Shown piece after piece: positions 23,800 through 36,029 of a DNA stretch of 64,000 nt (positions within the stretch are counted from its first letter, which is position 1; each line of letters begins with the position of its first letter). The translations under genes and the position numbers were made by a program. The notes below the pieces were generated by a model that made no database searches, was not told where the DNA came from, and saw only the letters and a list, made by a program, of their open reading frames with translations. The DNA comes from Epiperipatus broadwayi (taxonomy: Eukaryota > Onychophora > Udeonychophora > Euonychophora > Peripatidae), in assembly GCA_028023455.1 (NCBI GenBank), contig JAQFVV010000014.1:1553336-1617335 (forward strand). The letters are read 5' to 3'.

Positions 23800-25930
23800 T
23801 AGGATTCAGTTATTTGTTGTTTTAGTCGGTTAAGTTTTTTGAGGAGACAAATGGAATATTTTTGGTAACTCCAAGTAATATATAGAATAAATATTTATCT
23901 TTGTATCATTTTATAGTTACATAGTATATATGTAGTTATTGAAAGTTCTGCGTATGAATTTTTTCTTGACTTTTTAGATATGTCTGTTATTCTGTATTTA
24001 TATATTGTTATTATATGCATTTGCCTTGTATAGTTTGATAGAATTAATTATATAGTGACAGTTTCTGGAGATTAATGTCAACGGATCATGACCAGTTTTA
24101 TTTCCCTTGTTCTCGAACCTCTTATGAATTCCTGGGCAATAAATCATTCGATTATTTATTATTATATGCATCCATATATATTAGTTGTATATATGACACA
24201 CATATTCATTTATACATATTGTGTTCATTTTATTTTTACTTTTAAAATGTTATTAATAAAATTGTGCACTTGAAAATATATTTTGCATTACTCAACGTGG
24301 TATGTATGTGTGTGTTCTCAGACTTGTTTCTGATCTTCAAATAAATCACGTAGTATATATCCTTACATTTTGGACATTAGATTTAATCACTCTATTCATT
24401 CATCTTTGTTGTTTAACCATTGAGTACTGTCACCAGTGATCCTTATGTCGCCACGCCATCTTTAAGGTAAATCTGAATGTCTGTGAATAAGTGGTTCTAA
24501 TTGCCATTGGCAGCCAGGCAGACATCTCTGATCCTAAACTGAATGTGGAGCAATTCTTCCACATGACTGGTTTGGTGTCTTGCTTTCTGCCGCCACCGCC
24601 ACATTAATCCTAGACTGGGTATCCCAGCTCTTCTATCCTCCATCACATTCCACTTTTTTTAAAAAAAAAAAATATATTGCTTTACTAATGGCAGGAGGAG
24701 GTAGAAGTAACACCAGTAAATATGTACAGGTTTAATCAAAGGAAACGCCATCTGTTTACATCTATTTACGGGCAAGTTATTATTTGATTTATATCCTTGT
24801 CTTAATTTAGAGGCTGAATGATATTCTATCAAACTATTTTTTTTAATAGTAAATTTATGATGATCCCCTGAAATATATACACACATATATGCAAAATTTT
24901 CAAAAACTTTAAAGTGTCTTATATTATTACATTGAAAATGAGTGAAGAAAATATATCAAGTGTTAAATCAGTATTATTTAAAATTAACTTAATTTTATTA
25001 AAGTATTAATTAATTTATTTTAATCTTATCATTTTATTTTTTGAATAATTTTATATTTTGGGAGAATTAGATTGTTATTATATATATATACATTTTATTA
25101 TTTCTATTTCATCCAGAAAGATAAATGCTTAGCACCCAGAATCATATTTTTATATGTTTAGATAGATAAATAAAGAGACTAAAGGAAAGAAGTAAAAACA
25201 AAAAATTAATGCAAATTAAGTACTGTATATGTATATCAATAAATTGTTGTAAATAATGAATTTATTCATTTTATATAGCTAAATAAGTTATTGAATGTCG
25301 TAATAGATTAAGTTGTTATATTATTCTAATAGCTGTATAATCTTATACATCAATGGATATATCGTATAATATCAACTTGATAACCTATTAGAATATCATC
25401 ATTCTATTATGCTAAATGTTAAAGGCAGCCATTTTAAAATTATTTTCTTTGTGTTCATATTGAAAAGATTTGTATATTTTGTAAATTAGAAATGTGTATT
25501 GCTTAAGAGTTAGTTGTTTTAATAAAAGTAATAATAATAAAAAAACTAATCATCATCATCATCATTATTATTATTATTTATAATAATTATATTTTTAGCA
25601 AAGTAAATGACATTTATAGTTTTAATATTATAATCATCTGCGTTAAGGATACCAAATAATGGTAAAATATCACAAGTGATAATCAAGTGATTTATGTAGG
25701 TCATAATAGACTGTTCTATAGCTTCTGAATCTATATTTCGTCAGAAGACTTAACATATTTATGAAAGCTTCCTAATAGTTCTTAACTTTAATATGAGTAT
25801 GTAGAGGTTAAGAGGCACATAACAATTATTTACAAAAGTAAGCACTTCTAGGATTTTAAAACTAAGTTCTGATGTTAGTTTTAAGAATAAGTTATTAAAA
25901 AATAAATGAAAGGGAAAAAAATGTGGATAT
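23800..25930. other. AT-rich spacer with one G+C-richer patch
   Basis: No gene or known repeat seen. The patch at 24430-24660 is richer in G+C (for example CTGCCGCCACCGCCACATTA) and may be an old repeat or exon remnant. Short ATC/ATT trinucleotide runs occur at 25547-25577. The ORFs at 24088-24273 and 24886-24659 have no recognisable feature. Confidence 0.5.
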
Positions 25931-25950
25931 AGCCCAGTATATATATATAT

Positions 25951-26007
25951 ATAATTACCCCAAATTCAAAATTAAACAAGATTAGGCAAAGAATTTGGGG
26001 TAATTAT
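25951..26007. repeat. perfect 17-bp inverted repeat (hairpin)
   Basis: ATAATTACCCCAAATTC (25951-25967) is matched by GAATTTGGGGTAATTAT (25991-26007) across a 23-bp loop. It is next to a (TA)n run. Possibly the core of a small fold-back MITE. Confidence 0.75.
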
Positions 26008-26090
26008 AATTATTTTGTTGACTAATTTATCTTTAAGCTTTTAATATATATATATATAATATTCTAATATAATTATATTGTCTATTAATG

Positions 26091-26885
26091 TAACTAGAAG
26101 GGACTGGAACTGAGACTTTCAAGCTTTTTATAATTATACCCTCAATCTTATACCATTGATACAAATGACCACATATGTGTGAACAAGATAAATAATCTCT
26201 AATATTCATATTTCATGCTGAACCAGCACTCATCACTTGATTAAGATCATCATCTCACACATATATACAATCAGTGCTTAGTTTATATTAAACATCTTCA
26301 AACTTTAATGGATAAGCTTCATTCTTCTCCACACTCCAACTCTTAATTCATCCATATATTTGAAAATCCAATGATGAAATAATCAAAGTCTTTGTTGATG
26401 ACAATATTATTGTCATACCCATGTTGACTTTTAAGTCACCCTAACTCCTCACATATAGGATTTTAATATGCCCACCTAAATGTGTAGAAGAGGGATGGGC
26501 AAAATACAGACTGAATATGTAATATTCAAAAATAAGTATATTGTCATTACTAAACTTAATGTAATAAGAAGGGACTCAAATACAGACTTTCAAGCTATTT
26601 ATATCTATGCGCTCAGTATTATACAACTGATACATATGACCACTTACATGTAAAAAAGATAAATGATCTCCAATATACATATTTCATGCTGAACCAGCAT
26701 GCATCAATTGGTCCAAATCACCATCTCCCACACATGTATGCAGTCAGTGCTCAGTTTGTATTAAGATAGTAAATCTTGAAACTTTAATGGACAAGCTTCA
26801 ATCCTCTCCACCCTCCAACTCTTCATTCATCCATATTTGAAATCTGATGTTGAAACAGTCAAAGTTCTTGTTGATCCCAATATTT
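26091..26885 (-). repeat. duplicated SINE-like segment with tRNA-like heads
   Basis: Two diverged copies (about 26091-26410 and 26561-26885) lie head to tail. On the minus strand each ends with a tRNA-like stretch: TGTATCAATGGTATAAGA (A-box position) and CAGTTCCAGTCCC (B-box position, GGTTCGANNCC-like) in the first, and TGTATCAGTTGTATAATA and ATTTGAGTCCC in the second. This could be a tRNA-derived SINE pair or a duplicated ancient repeat. No tRNA function is implied. Confidence 0.45.
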
Positions 26886-26894
26886 GACATGGGT

Positions 26895-27850
26895 ATGACA
26901 ATAATATACCAATGGAGACATGTTATTAATGGAGCATTTGAATATATTACTAAACTAATAAAATGCACTTAAGAAGATTAAAGAGAAAAATAAGTACTCA
27001 TTACTCTCATGAAATTAGATATATTACATTTTTAATGGTCAATGACTAACTTTCAGAAAATTATTCAACTTAAAATATAATTTTACTAGAAATAACATCA
27101 AACATATATATAGTATACATATATGGGTTATATTATATGATGTATTTAAATAAAAATATTACTTTAGTTTCCAGGAACACATGTTATTCAGATACATACA
27201 AAGTGTACATTTACTATATCCAAGATATGGCTATATGAGTTGTCCGGATAATGTCTCTATTTTCAGCTTCTTGAAGAATCAGTTAATAAAGTATTTTTTC
27301 CTAATTTGCGGGAAGACTTGATCGGATGTGGATTTTCAGTTTTTAGCCAAGCATGTTTATGACTTTACCCCATAATCATCATGTTGGTGTTTGCATATTC
27401 TTTCAGCTGCATTTTTACATTATATTTCTCAGTTATAATTTTAATAATCCGAGTAAATTTTTATTTTCCATGGACAATGGTTTTAATCACTGTCCTAATT
27501 ATTTGTCTCCAATGATTCATTCTTATATATATAGAAACATTTTTCTTTTTCCTTGTTCTCTGATACTTTCCAAAACTGAATTTCAACCCTGCAAAACTAT
27601 TTTATCCTCTTTTTTTTCACCAATTTTTTTTTGTATTTATATCATTTTAAGATAATCCAGAATGTTCTATAATTTTATTTTATTTACTACAATATCTCCA
27701 ATTATAAAAAAAAAAAAAAATGTTTGATTTCTCTAATCTGATATACTATCTCTTAAAAAAAAATATTCTTTTTTTGTTTTTATCTTTTCAAACCTGGCTT
27801 TCCTTGTTAAGTTCCAATCTTTGACAAAAGAAACCCTTTAACAGGTTTTA
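26895..27850. repeat. interspersed repeat family D, copy 1
   Basis: About 950 bp aligns with 36030-37035. Shared blocks include TTTGCATATTCTTTCA, ACAATGGTTTTAATCACTGT, and near the end CAATCTTTGACAAAAGAAA. No coding motif is recognised; the ORF at 27353-27655 has no match in the other copy and is probably chance. Type of element unknown. Confidence 0.7.
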
Positions 27851-29757
27851 GCTAAAAGCAGTCCATTCAGAATTTTTTAAATAACATTACAAAACAAATA
27901 ACACTAATTAACTAGTTTAAGGGACTTGGTACCATATTGAATTTTTAAAAAACTGACTTGAGACAATTTTCAAAATAACTCCTACTGTGAGAAAATAGAA
28001 AAACTAAGGAAAACAATAAGGCTAAGATAAATAGTGATTACCATTAAAAAAGTAAGAAAAAAAAACATTTCAACATTCGAAATAATTATTACCTTATTGT
28101 TTGTTATAATTTCTCATTTATTATTAATTAAGTTTAAATTACATCTTCATTGATAATTTCTTTGTATTCCTCACAAATTCTCATTTAAACCATATAAAAT
28201 ACTTTTTACCTGAGATAATCCATAGCTTCAAAATCTACAAAAGTAGTTGTATAAGAATTCTTCATTTTTATCTTGTACCCCAAAAGTTAATAAATCTCAA
28301 TGTGTCTATAAGAAAAAGATTCATTCTAATAAAAGATACAAAGTAAATCATTTCCAGAAAATGGATATGCATTTGGTATCATAGCAATATTGGCTTCTTG
28401 TCTATCTAAAACTAGAAATTGTAGCCCTCTATTTCTATCAATAATAAAATGAGTTGCGTCTCTTCGTTTTATATTTTTTGTGTACACCAGTGATGTTTAT
28501 ATTTATTATGGACACCAGCGATGCTATCTTGTTATATTTATTGTCACACAGAGGTATAATTTATTTGATATAGCTCATTTATAGCTATAGACTTGAAAAT
28601 AATGTGATGCAACATTTGGTAAAACTACTGACTCCATAGCATGAGTGCCAAGGCACAGGCAAGAATCAGGATTTGATTCTTTGCTTGCGTACAATTCCAT
28701 ATGGTATATACATAACCATTGTGAATATCACCACATACATACCATTTGAAATTACTCTTAATTGGTTTTAAGTGTTTTTATTTTTATATGACACTATGCC
28801 TAGTAAATTTTGTGATTGTTTTATCAAGTACAACCATACTGTACATCTGATAATCAGTCTTAAAATTTGCATTACACTGCTATATAATGTTTATATATAA
28901 AAATCATTACTTGTCATACAAACACAGACATGCAAGTGCAAACCCAAACACACTAATAAATTATTAAACCTTTTGAGAATCATTATGTCTATAAAATAAT
29001 GTTGACTCAAACTTGTATTAGAGACCCAAGATTACATTATGCATAAACCACTTTTGTTATATTTGAATACAAATGTAATTTATATACTATATAATTTATA
29101 TACTACACAGATACACCAAAACAAATGCAAATGCATTAATAAATTGTACCATATATCAAATAATTAAAAAAAATTAAAACACTATTCAAATAATTAAAAA
29201 ATTAAAAGTGAATACTTCCGACTCGAAATTCTGATTACGTTTTTATCGGGATGAAAGCCTTGAAATTATAATCATCAGTGCATTTGAAATCCATTTTAGT
29301 AATGAGTCTGCCCGATAATAAATTCTGCCTTTGTCCTCATCACACAATCTAGTAAACTGAACAGAAAATAAAAAAAATTAAATGAACCTATTAATTAAAA
29401 TATTTTTAAAAAAATTCAATTTTTTTTTAATTTCACCATGTGATAATCCATTTTAAAAAAAAGAAAGTTAAGCAGCAGCAACTTCTGGGATTTTTGTAAA
29501 TGTTATGCATATAATTTTCCTGTGATTTTAAAAAGAAAACAAAATTTCAACAAATCAGCTGCCACTAGTGGCTATCATGCTACTGTCCATGAAATAGTTA
29601 AAATACATCAATAAACATCTGGTTCTTGTACATCAAATTTTTTTTCTTTTTTCCAATTTTCCTTTAAATAAGAAAGAAAACTAACTATGCATACAAAAAA
29701 AATCAAAAATAAATTTTGTTTTTACTTATTTTATATTTAACCATTATATATATGAAA
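27850..29757. other. AT-rich spacer; possible tRNA-like fragment at 28620-28690
   Basis: Long AT-rich stretch. At 28635-28690 CATAGCATGAGTGCC and, 26 nt later, CAGGATTTGATTCTTTG have weak A- and B-box resemblance, so an old SINE is possible. A slightly G+C-richer piece at 29210-29345 is unidentified. No gene seen. Confidence 0.45.
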
Positions 29758-32700
29758 GGCTGCAGAAAGGAGTTTGCTATTAACTGAAAGGAGACCCTTT
29801 GATTCCTCTTGGAGGCCTTAAAGGAACCGAGCAGGGCAAATTCCTAATGTCCACTCCATACGTTCTTGTCGTTGCAGCTGTTATTACTATGTGATTATTC
29901 ATATAGTATGCGAACATGGAAGGGCTGCTCACCAACACGCATTAGCCAGCATGGTGAGTTTATTGGCTTTTTACCTCTGAGTTTAAGATCAAGAAACACC
30001 ATGGTCTTTCTTCTCAGTGCCTGATAAGGCAGAATGAATGTTTGTGTAAATGAGAAATATTTTCCCAATACATATATACAATTATGACAGACAAAAATAA
30101 AGCATGGCCCTTATTCCCAGGAGGCTGTAAAGTCACCAACCAAGGCAGCGGTTGGTGGCCGAAGGTGGAGGGTGCTAAGAATCCCCTGATTGCGGACCCA
30201 GGCTGCCATTTGATGATGACTTTTTATTTAGGTACTTACAACTGCAGATCACTTTCAAGTGAAGGAAGATTGCAAGAATTAGAAGAAGAACTGTCTTATA
30301 TTAAATGGGACATTATTGGACTTTGTGAAGTTAGAAGAAAAGGAGAAGAAACAATTGATTTAAAAAGTGGACATATACTTTATTATAAAGGCACACATAT
30401 TGGAAATACAAGTGGAGTAGGATTCATTATAAATAAAAAGTGGAAGAACAATATTGTGGAGATTGATGGTGTATCGGACAGAGTGGCAAGATTAGTTATA
30501 CAACTTAATAGCAGATACCAAATGCAGATAATTCAGGTTTATGCCCCAACAAGTTCTCATAGTGATGAAGTAGTAGAAGATTTTTATATGGATGTACAAA
30601 AGGCTTTTGATCAGAGTAAACAACATTTTAAAATTGTTATGGGAGACTTTAATGCTAGAATTGGTAGACAAATGAAAGATGAAATTTCTGTAGGTAATTT
30701 TGGTTATGGTAATAGAAATGAGAGAGGACATAGACTTGTGGAGTTTGCAGAAAAAGAAAAACTTTATATTATGAATTCATTTTTTGAGAAAAATGTTAAA
30801 AGGAAATGGACATGGAAGCATCCAAATGAAGGTACAGCAGAATTGGATTATATTTTGACTAACAGAAAATACATATTTCAAGATTGTAATGTTCTTAATA
30901 AATTTAACACAGGAAGTGATCATCGATTAGTAAGGTGTAAGTTACGTGTTAATGTAAAACTAGAAAGACAAAAATTATTAAGAAAAACAATATTTACAGT
31001 TGATATTCCTAATCTTCAGAAACATTCTAATGAATTTAAATTAGAACTTATAAATAGGTTTCAAGTGTTAGGAGATTTTGAACATGATACAGATTTGAAT
31101 GAAATTAATATGAAAATAACTGATACACTTTTAAAAACTGCAACAAACATAGCTGGTAGAAAAAAGCAGCAATTGTCTAATAAAATTTCTATTGAGACTA
31201 GAGAATTTATGAAGAAAAGAAGGAATATGAAGATATACAAAAATGATGTATTAAAAAGAATTGAATATCTCGAATTTTGTAAAATGGTACGGAAAAGAGT
31301 TGAAAATGATATAAGAAAGTATAACTGTGAAATAGCAAGGAAAGCTGTAGAAGAAAATAAAAGTCTCAAAAATGTTAAACAACATTTTGGTATTGGTAGG
31401 AAATTTATATCTGCAATAAGAAAAAAAGATGGAATTATTACTGAAAAGAGAGATGACATCATGAAATTGGTAGAAGATTTTTATCAAGAATTATATAGTA
31501 ATAAAGAACAAGTACCTCCTATATCTATTACATCTTCCGAATTGCCCAGAATTTTAAATGAAGAAGTGAGACATGCAATTAAGTGTATGAAGAAAGGAAA
31601 AGCTCCAGGAAATGATGGAATTATAATTGATATATTAAAAGAAGCAGGTGAAGAAATAGAAACAATTTTAGCAAAGTTGTATACCAAATGTCTAAATGAT
31701 AAAGATGTTCCGGAAGATTGGAAGAATGCAGTAATAATATTAATATTTAAAAAAGGTGATAAAGAAGATATTAGAAATTATAGACCTATCAGCCTTTTAT
31801 CAGTTTTATATAAAATTTTTACCAAGATAATTACAACTCGTCTACAGAGAACTTTGGATTTCCACCAACCAAGAGAACAAGCTGGATTTAAAAGTGGTTT
31901 GAGTACAATAGATCATATCCAGGTATTGAGAGAAGTCATAGAAAGGACAAACGAATATGAGTTGTCATTATGTTTTGGATTTGTAGATTATGAAAAGGCA
32001 TTCGATTCTATACACATTTCTTCAGTGATTAAAGCATTGGATCATCAAGGTATAGATCCAGGATATTGTCATATTTTAAAGAATATTTATAAAAATGCAG
32101 CAGCAACAATTAGATTACATAATGATACTGGAAAAATCAACATTGAGAAAGGTGTAAGACAAGGTGACTCCATATCTCCAAAACTCTTTACAGCAGTGCT
32201 GCAAGAAGTATTTTGTGGATTAAAATGGGAAACTAGAGGAGTGAAAGTAAATGGAAAGTGTTTAAGTCATTTAGATTTCGCAGATGATGTAGTTGTTTTT
32301 GCAAATAATGCTTCAGAGCTGCAGGAAATGTTGCAGGAGTTAGCAGATGAAAGTAGAAAAGTAGGACTAAAGATAAATGTTAAAAAGACTAAAGTAATGT
32401 TTAATCGATTTGCTCAAAATATGAAAATAAAGATTGATTATGAAAAATTAGAAGTTAACAGTTACAAATACCTTGGTCAGATTATTAATACAGATGGAAA
32501 CCTAATGGATACTAAAAGGAAATATGCCTATGTGTTTGAAAAGGATGGTTTTTAACAAATGTGTTTTACCAGTTCTTACTTATGGATCTGAGACTTGGAC
32601 ACTTAATAGAAGAGCAATACAGAGACTTCAGACCACTCAAAGGAGTATGGAGAGATGTATGTTGGGAGTAACAAGAAGAGATCGAAAATGCAATGTATGG

Positions 32701-32990
32701 GTAAGACAACAAACAGGTGTTACTGACCTTATTGAAAAAATTAAAAGATTGAAATGGAGTTGGGCTGGACATATTGCTATAAGAGATGATAATAGATGGA
32801 CAATTGAAATTTTAAACTGGATTCCAAGAGATTGTAAAAGACCCAGAAAGAGACCACATGTGAGATGGATGGATGAAATAAGAAAATGTGCAGGGGTGTT
32901 GTAGAGAAGAGAAGCTAAAGATCGGAGAAGATGGATTAAACTTGGAGAGACATTCATCCTGCAGTGGATTGATAATGGTTGATGATGATG
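29758..32990 (+). mobile_element. RTE/BovB-like LINE, near full length, with 8-bp duplications
   Basis: A 3233-bp element: about 325 bp of 5' UTR, one long ORF with apurinic endonuclease and RT, and a short 3' UTR ending in TTGATGATGATG, a tail type common in RTE elements. ATATGAAA lies directly before (29750-29757) and after (32991-32998) the element, which I take as the target duplication. Length, single ORF and domain order fit the RTE clade. The high coding integrity suggests this is the youngest large element here. Two lesions keep it from being intact (see the ORF). Confidence 0.85.
30084..32983 (+). pseudogene. RTE endonuclease-reverse transcriptase (one deletion/frameshift, one late stop)
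   Basis: The main frame runs 30084-32555 (823 aa). A start at the second methionine block (about residue 44, MMTFYLGTYNCRSL) is as likely as the first. Endonuclease motifs: TYNCRSL (about 50), IIQVYAPTS (about 149), VMGDFNARIG (about 186), SDHRLV (about 279). RT motifs: NYRPISLLSVLYKIF (about 565), QAGFKSGLSTIDHI (about 600), FVDYEKAFDSI (about 633), GVRQGDSISP (about 690), the catalytic FADD (about 732), YLGQIINTDG (about 796). After about 32517 the frame changes and the C-terminal domain continues at 32524-32904 (LPVLTYGSETWTLNRR, MERCMLGVTRRDR, KLKWSWAGHIA-like). The junction lacks about 25 residues present in related elements, so it is a deletion. A TAG at 32902-32904 stands where relatives carry tryptophan, and reading continues as RREAKDRRRWIKLGETF to a natural stop near 32981. 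The protein would nick DNA and prime cDNA synthesis at the target. Confidence 0.85.
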
Positions 32991-33269
32991 ATATGAAAAA
33001 CAAAAAAACACAAGTTAAAACTTGCTAACACTTATATTTATGACAATAGATGACGTTCTACCAAAAACACCATCAAGCTTTAGTTTTTTGTTTACATAAA
33101 TGTCAGAGCAAGCATTCACTATCTCTAACCTTAATTTCCACCTTCAGATCATGATTTCAAGCTATTTGCTATCGTCAGTGAAGGACAGGAATAAGAAAAT
33201 TGATCTAAACACAAACTCTGAGCGTTTATGAAACAGTTTCTGTACAGTTTGCAAGCGTGAATCTTTTAG

Positions 33270-33274
33270 ACATG

Positions 33275-33320
<46 letters not shown>
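33270..33320. repeat. (TA)n microsatellite
   Basis: An uninterrupted run of TA dinucleotides, without the flanking palindromes seen at the other long TA runs of this window (35.7 and 44.0 kb). Confidence 0.9.
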
Positions 33321-35060
33321 CTTAAACATGTATATGCATTATGACATTTGCAGATGTATGTGAGAATGTATTACTTTGCTTTGTAATGGGTTGAATTTGA
33401 TTCATGTTACAATACCCCCCTCCCATCATGAAGCCATCAAACTCGGTTCACATGTTCTGATGGCTTGACTTTAAACAAAAATCTTCATTTTTATGCTATG
33501 ATGAATTTTTACTTTTTCAAACTTGAAGACCTGCACACCTATCTAGGACTCAGTATCTAGACCTTTCTGTCTGCACCTGGCCGTTTTAAGTAAAAAGAAA
33601 AGGACAACTCAGCAATCTGACAATATACAATGTGCTAGGTCACAGACAGCAGGTACATGATTTGGTGCACACAATATATGGTCTACTCTCTAGTGTTAAA
33701 TTTGACCACACAACCCTAAATAAAATAAACAATAAAATATCTTTATCACACTCTGCTATTTCTGAGTCTTAGTAGTGGGAGATGATCAAGAACAATGTCC
33801 TACTTTTGCTATGAGTTTGAAGGTTAAATAAAGTCCAAGACCCTGCTTTCTTCTGGAGTCTTATAGATGGGACAATATTGGTATGTCAGGCTCATTTTTG
33901 GATAGTTCAAGGTTTTGACTCATGGCAGAATTTCATTATCTGCAGCTTGAAAAAATATGGGGTATAATGCTGGATCAATGCCACATTCAAGATGAGCCAC
34001 CATACATGGTAGCCAACATACCACACACCTGAACCAGCAGCCATCCCCCCACTGTCAAAATTGAGACCATCACCCCAAGCTTTAACAGCCACAACCTACC
34101 TAATTCTTCACAATAAAAATTGTTTTTTTTAGCTTTCTTTGCCAAGTTGCACCATTGCCTACAAACTAGCATGCATATTTGAACACATTCCTTTATTTAT
34201 ATGTTAGAATATATATACATCTACCCAATGTAACAACAATAAAGGACATCAAATAAACACTAAAATAACAAATTATTTCAAAATATATATTTGCTCATCT
34301 TTTTTTTTACTTTTTATGATGATGTTGGTGGATGTGACCTTTCCCCCCAGTATTAGGTAAGTCTAAAATAGCAGTAGCTGTTCTTTATTTTTACAATACC
34401 ATTTTATTACTGACTGTTTCATTGTCTTCTTTCTATGCTTCTTTGGATCATGATTTGGGTCCCAATCATTTTTGTTAAATCTCATTGCTATTTTTCTCAC
34501 CACTATTTTGCTTACTATCTTTATTTTACTTCAGACATCTGATTGTTGCTGAAATATCTTTGTAAACTTTCAAGATTCTCGACTGGAGCTTCTCCCATCT
34601 GACCAGAAAACACCCAAATCTTTACAAAATCGTTTATGTTACTCTGGGCTGGTTGGTGTTTTGCTATGACCTCCTGATCTTCTGTTATATTGACACTCAT
34701 TCTCTGGCTTTTCTTCTCTTAAATTATATTCTGTCTTTCACCTTGTACTTTTATTTCTCTTTCACTTGGTCTATTTTTTATTTCATTTTTATTTTGCTCC
34801 TCAATATTACTCTCCCTCTCCCCCCACTGACTAATTTCTTTTGTTTATATTTTGCTTTTCTGATATCATGCTATGGATCTCCTTTCTTATTTCCTAATAT
34901 CTTCATTTTTTCATCCAATTCTTGTATTTTTTTTCATAATGCTGTCCATCGTGCTTGTTTCACTTTCATTCTCCGTATAATATTGGTTCATCTTCTTTTG
35001 TGAATGGGTTCTCTTCTACCCTTTTGTTTCTTAACTAGCACTCGCTGTTTCCAGCGTGAC
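33320..35060. other. no gene recognised; possible antisense decayed coding at 34380-35000
   Basis: 33320-34330 shows nothing I can name; the minus ORFs at 33907-34172 are not supported. On the minus strand 35000-34380 reads as charged, partly continuous peptide (for example ELDEKMKILGNKKGD, then KAKYKQKKLV) with stops, suggesting an old ORF, possibly of a retroelement. The plus-strand ORF 34653-35003 is its hydrophobic shadow. Confidence 0.35.
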
Positions 35061-35067
35061 ATTACAG

Positions 35068-35319
35068 TTTGTAGTTTGGATCAATAAAACAGGGCAAGAA
35101 TGACTGATAGCATAAGTACTTTGTGGGCTGGGGAATTAAGCCTGGTATATTTGTTTTTTGAAATACATTTAAAAAATATATATAAATGTATTTCAAAAAA
35201 CAAATATACCAGGCAATGTATTTCAAAAACAAATATACCAGGCTTAATTCCCCAGCCCACAAAATACTTATGCTATCAGTCATTCTTGCCCTGTTTTATT
35301 GATCCAAACTATAAACTGC
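35068..35319. repeat. long near-perfect hairpin (about 100-bp arms), fold-back MITE-like
   Basis: The left arm runs from CAGTTTGTAGTTTGGATCAA (35069) to about 35170; the right arm ends TTGATCCAAACTATAAACTG (35319). Arms match almost base for base. The centre carries AAAAAATATATA and an extra direct copy of about 30 bp (CAAATATACCAGGC at 35200 and again at 35230). CAGT-type ends suggest a DNA transposon; a TA precedes the left end but not the right, so no duplication is proven. ORFs on both strands here are mirror images of the palindrome. Confidence 0.85.
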
Positions 35320-35700
35320 TTCAATATTTTTACCACTCTAACTCTTACCACAATTTTATTTTATTTAAAGAAAATACATACAAAAAATATTTTTAATCAT
35401 ATACTCATAACATTCTCCATTCTTTAGAGTTCCATTATTGGAGGTCCATTGTAATGAAACCAGTTATATTTGGCTAATTTAATGCTAACAACATAAGTCA
35501 TATTTCGCACAAGTTGTCGAAATAGCTGCCTAGTCACCTTAGATAATTTATTTTAAATCTTATCTACCAAAAAAATATAATTCAGATTATTTTATTCTCA
35601 TTAATAATACCTGATTTAAGGAAACAATTTTGAAGACATCTCAAATATCTATTTGATCTATTAGATCCATTAATACTATGCAGTGAAAGTTCTTAATGAA

Positions 35701-35715
35701 ATAAATCAGTTACCT

Positions 35716-35751
<36 letters not shown>

Positions 35752-35826
35752 AGGTAACTGATTTATATATATACTATTGTTGGGTATATATATATATATA
35801 TATATATATATACCCAACAATAGTAT
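35701..35826. repeat. two abutting TA-centred palindromes
   Basis: AAATCAGTTACCTTGA-(TA)n-TCAAGGTAACTGATTT is followed at once by ATACTATTGTTGGGTA-(TA)n-TACCCAACAATAGTAT. Each half is a perfect hairpin with 16-bp or longer arms around a TA run. The same layout recurs at 44035-44142 with unrelated flanks. Confidence 0.9.
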
Positions 35827-36029
35827 TTATGTATTCCTTGCTAATATTTACCCTAGTGACATATTTGTTGTTCTCAAATGTAGCCGATTCCAAGTGCTAA
35901 TCCTACTATCATTCCAAGTGCTAATTCTATCAAAGTAAGAATTATCCTGAAAGATTTAGATGGGGAATTTTACATTAGCATAATTAAAGGTGTGCCTCAT
36001 CCTAACTAGCTCAATCACAGGGCAGGTGT

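Noticed and set aside
33907-34172. Overlapping minus-strand ORFs of 61 aa
   Set aside because: Too short, no domain, two frames open over the same bases.
34653-35003. 116-aa hydrophobic plus-strand protein
   Set aside because: Composition is that of T-rich sequence; the opposite strand reads as charged, decayed coding sequence.
35062-35396. Matching ORFs on both strands (both beginning MTDSIS)
   Set aside because: They are identical because the region is a palindrome; no coding evidence.
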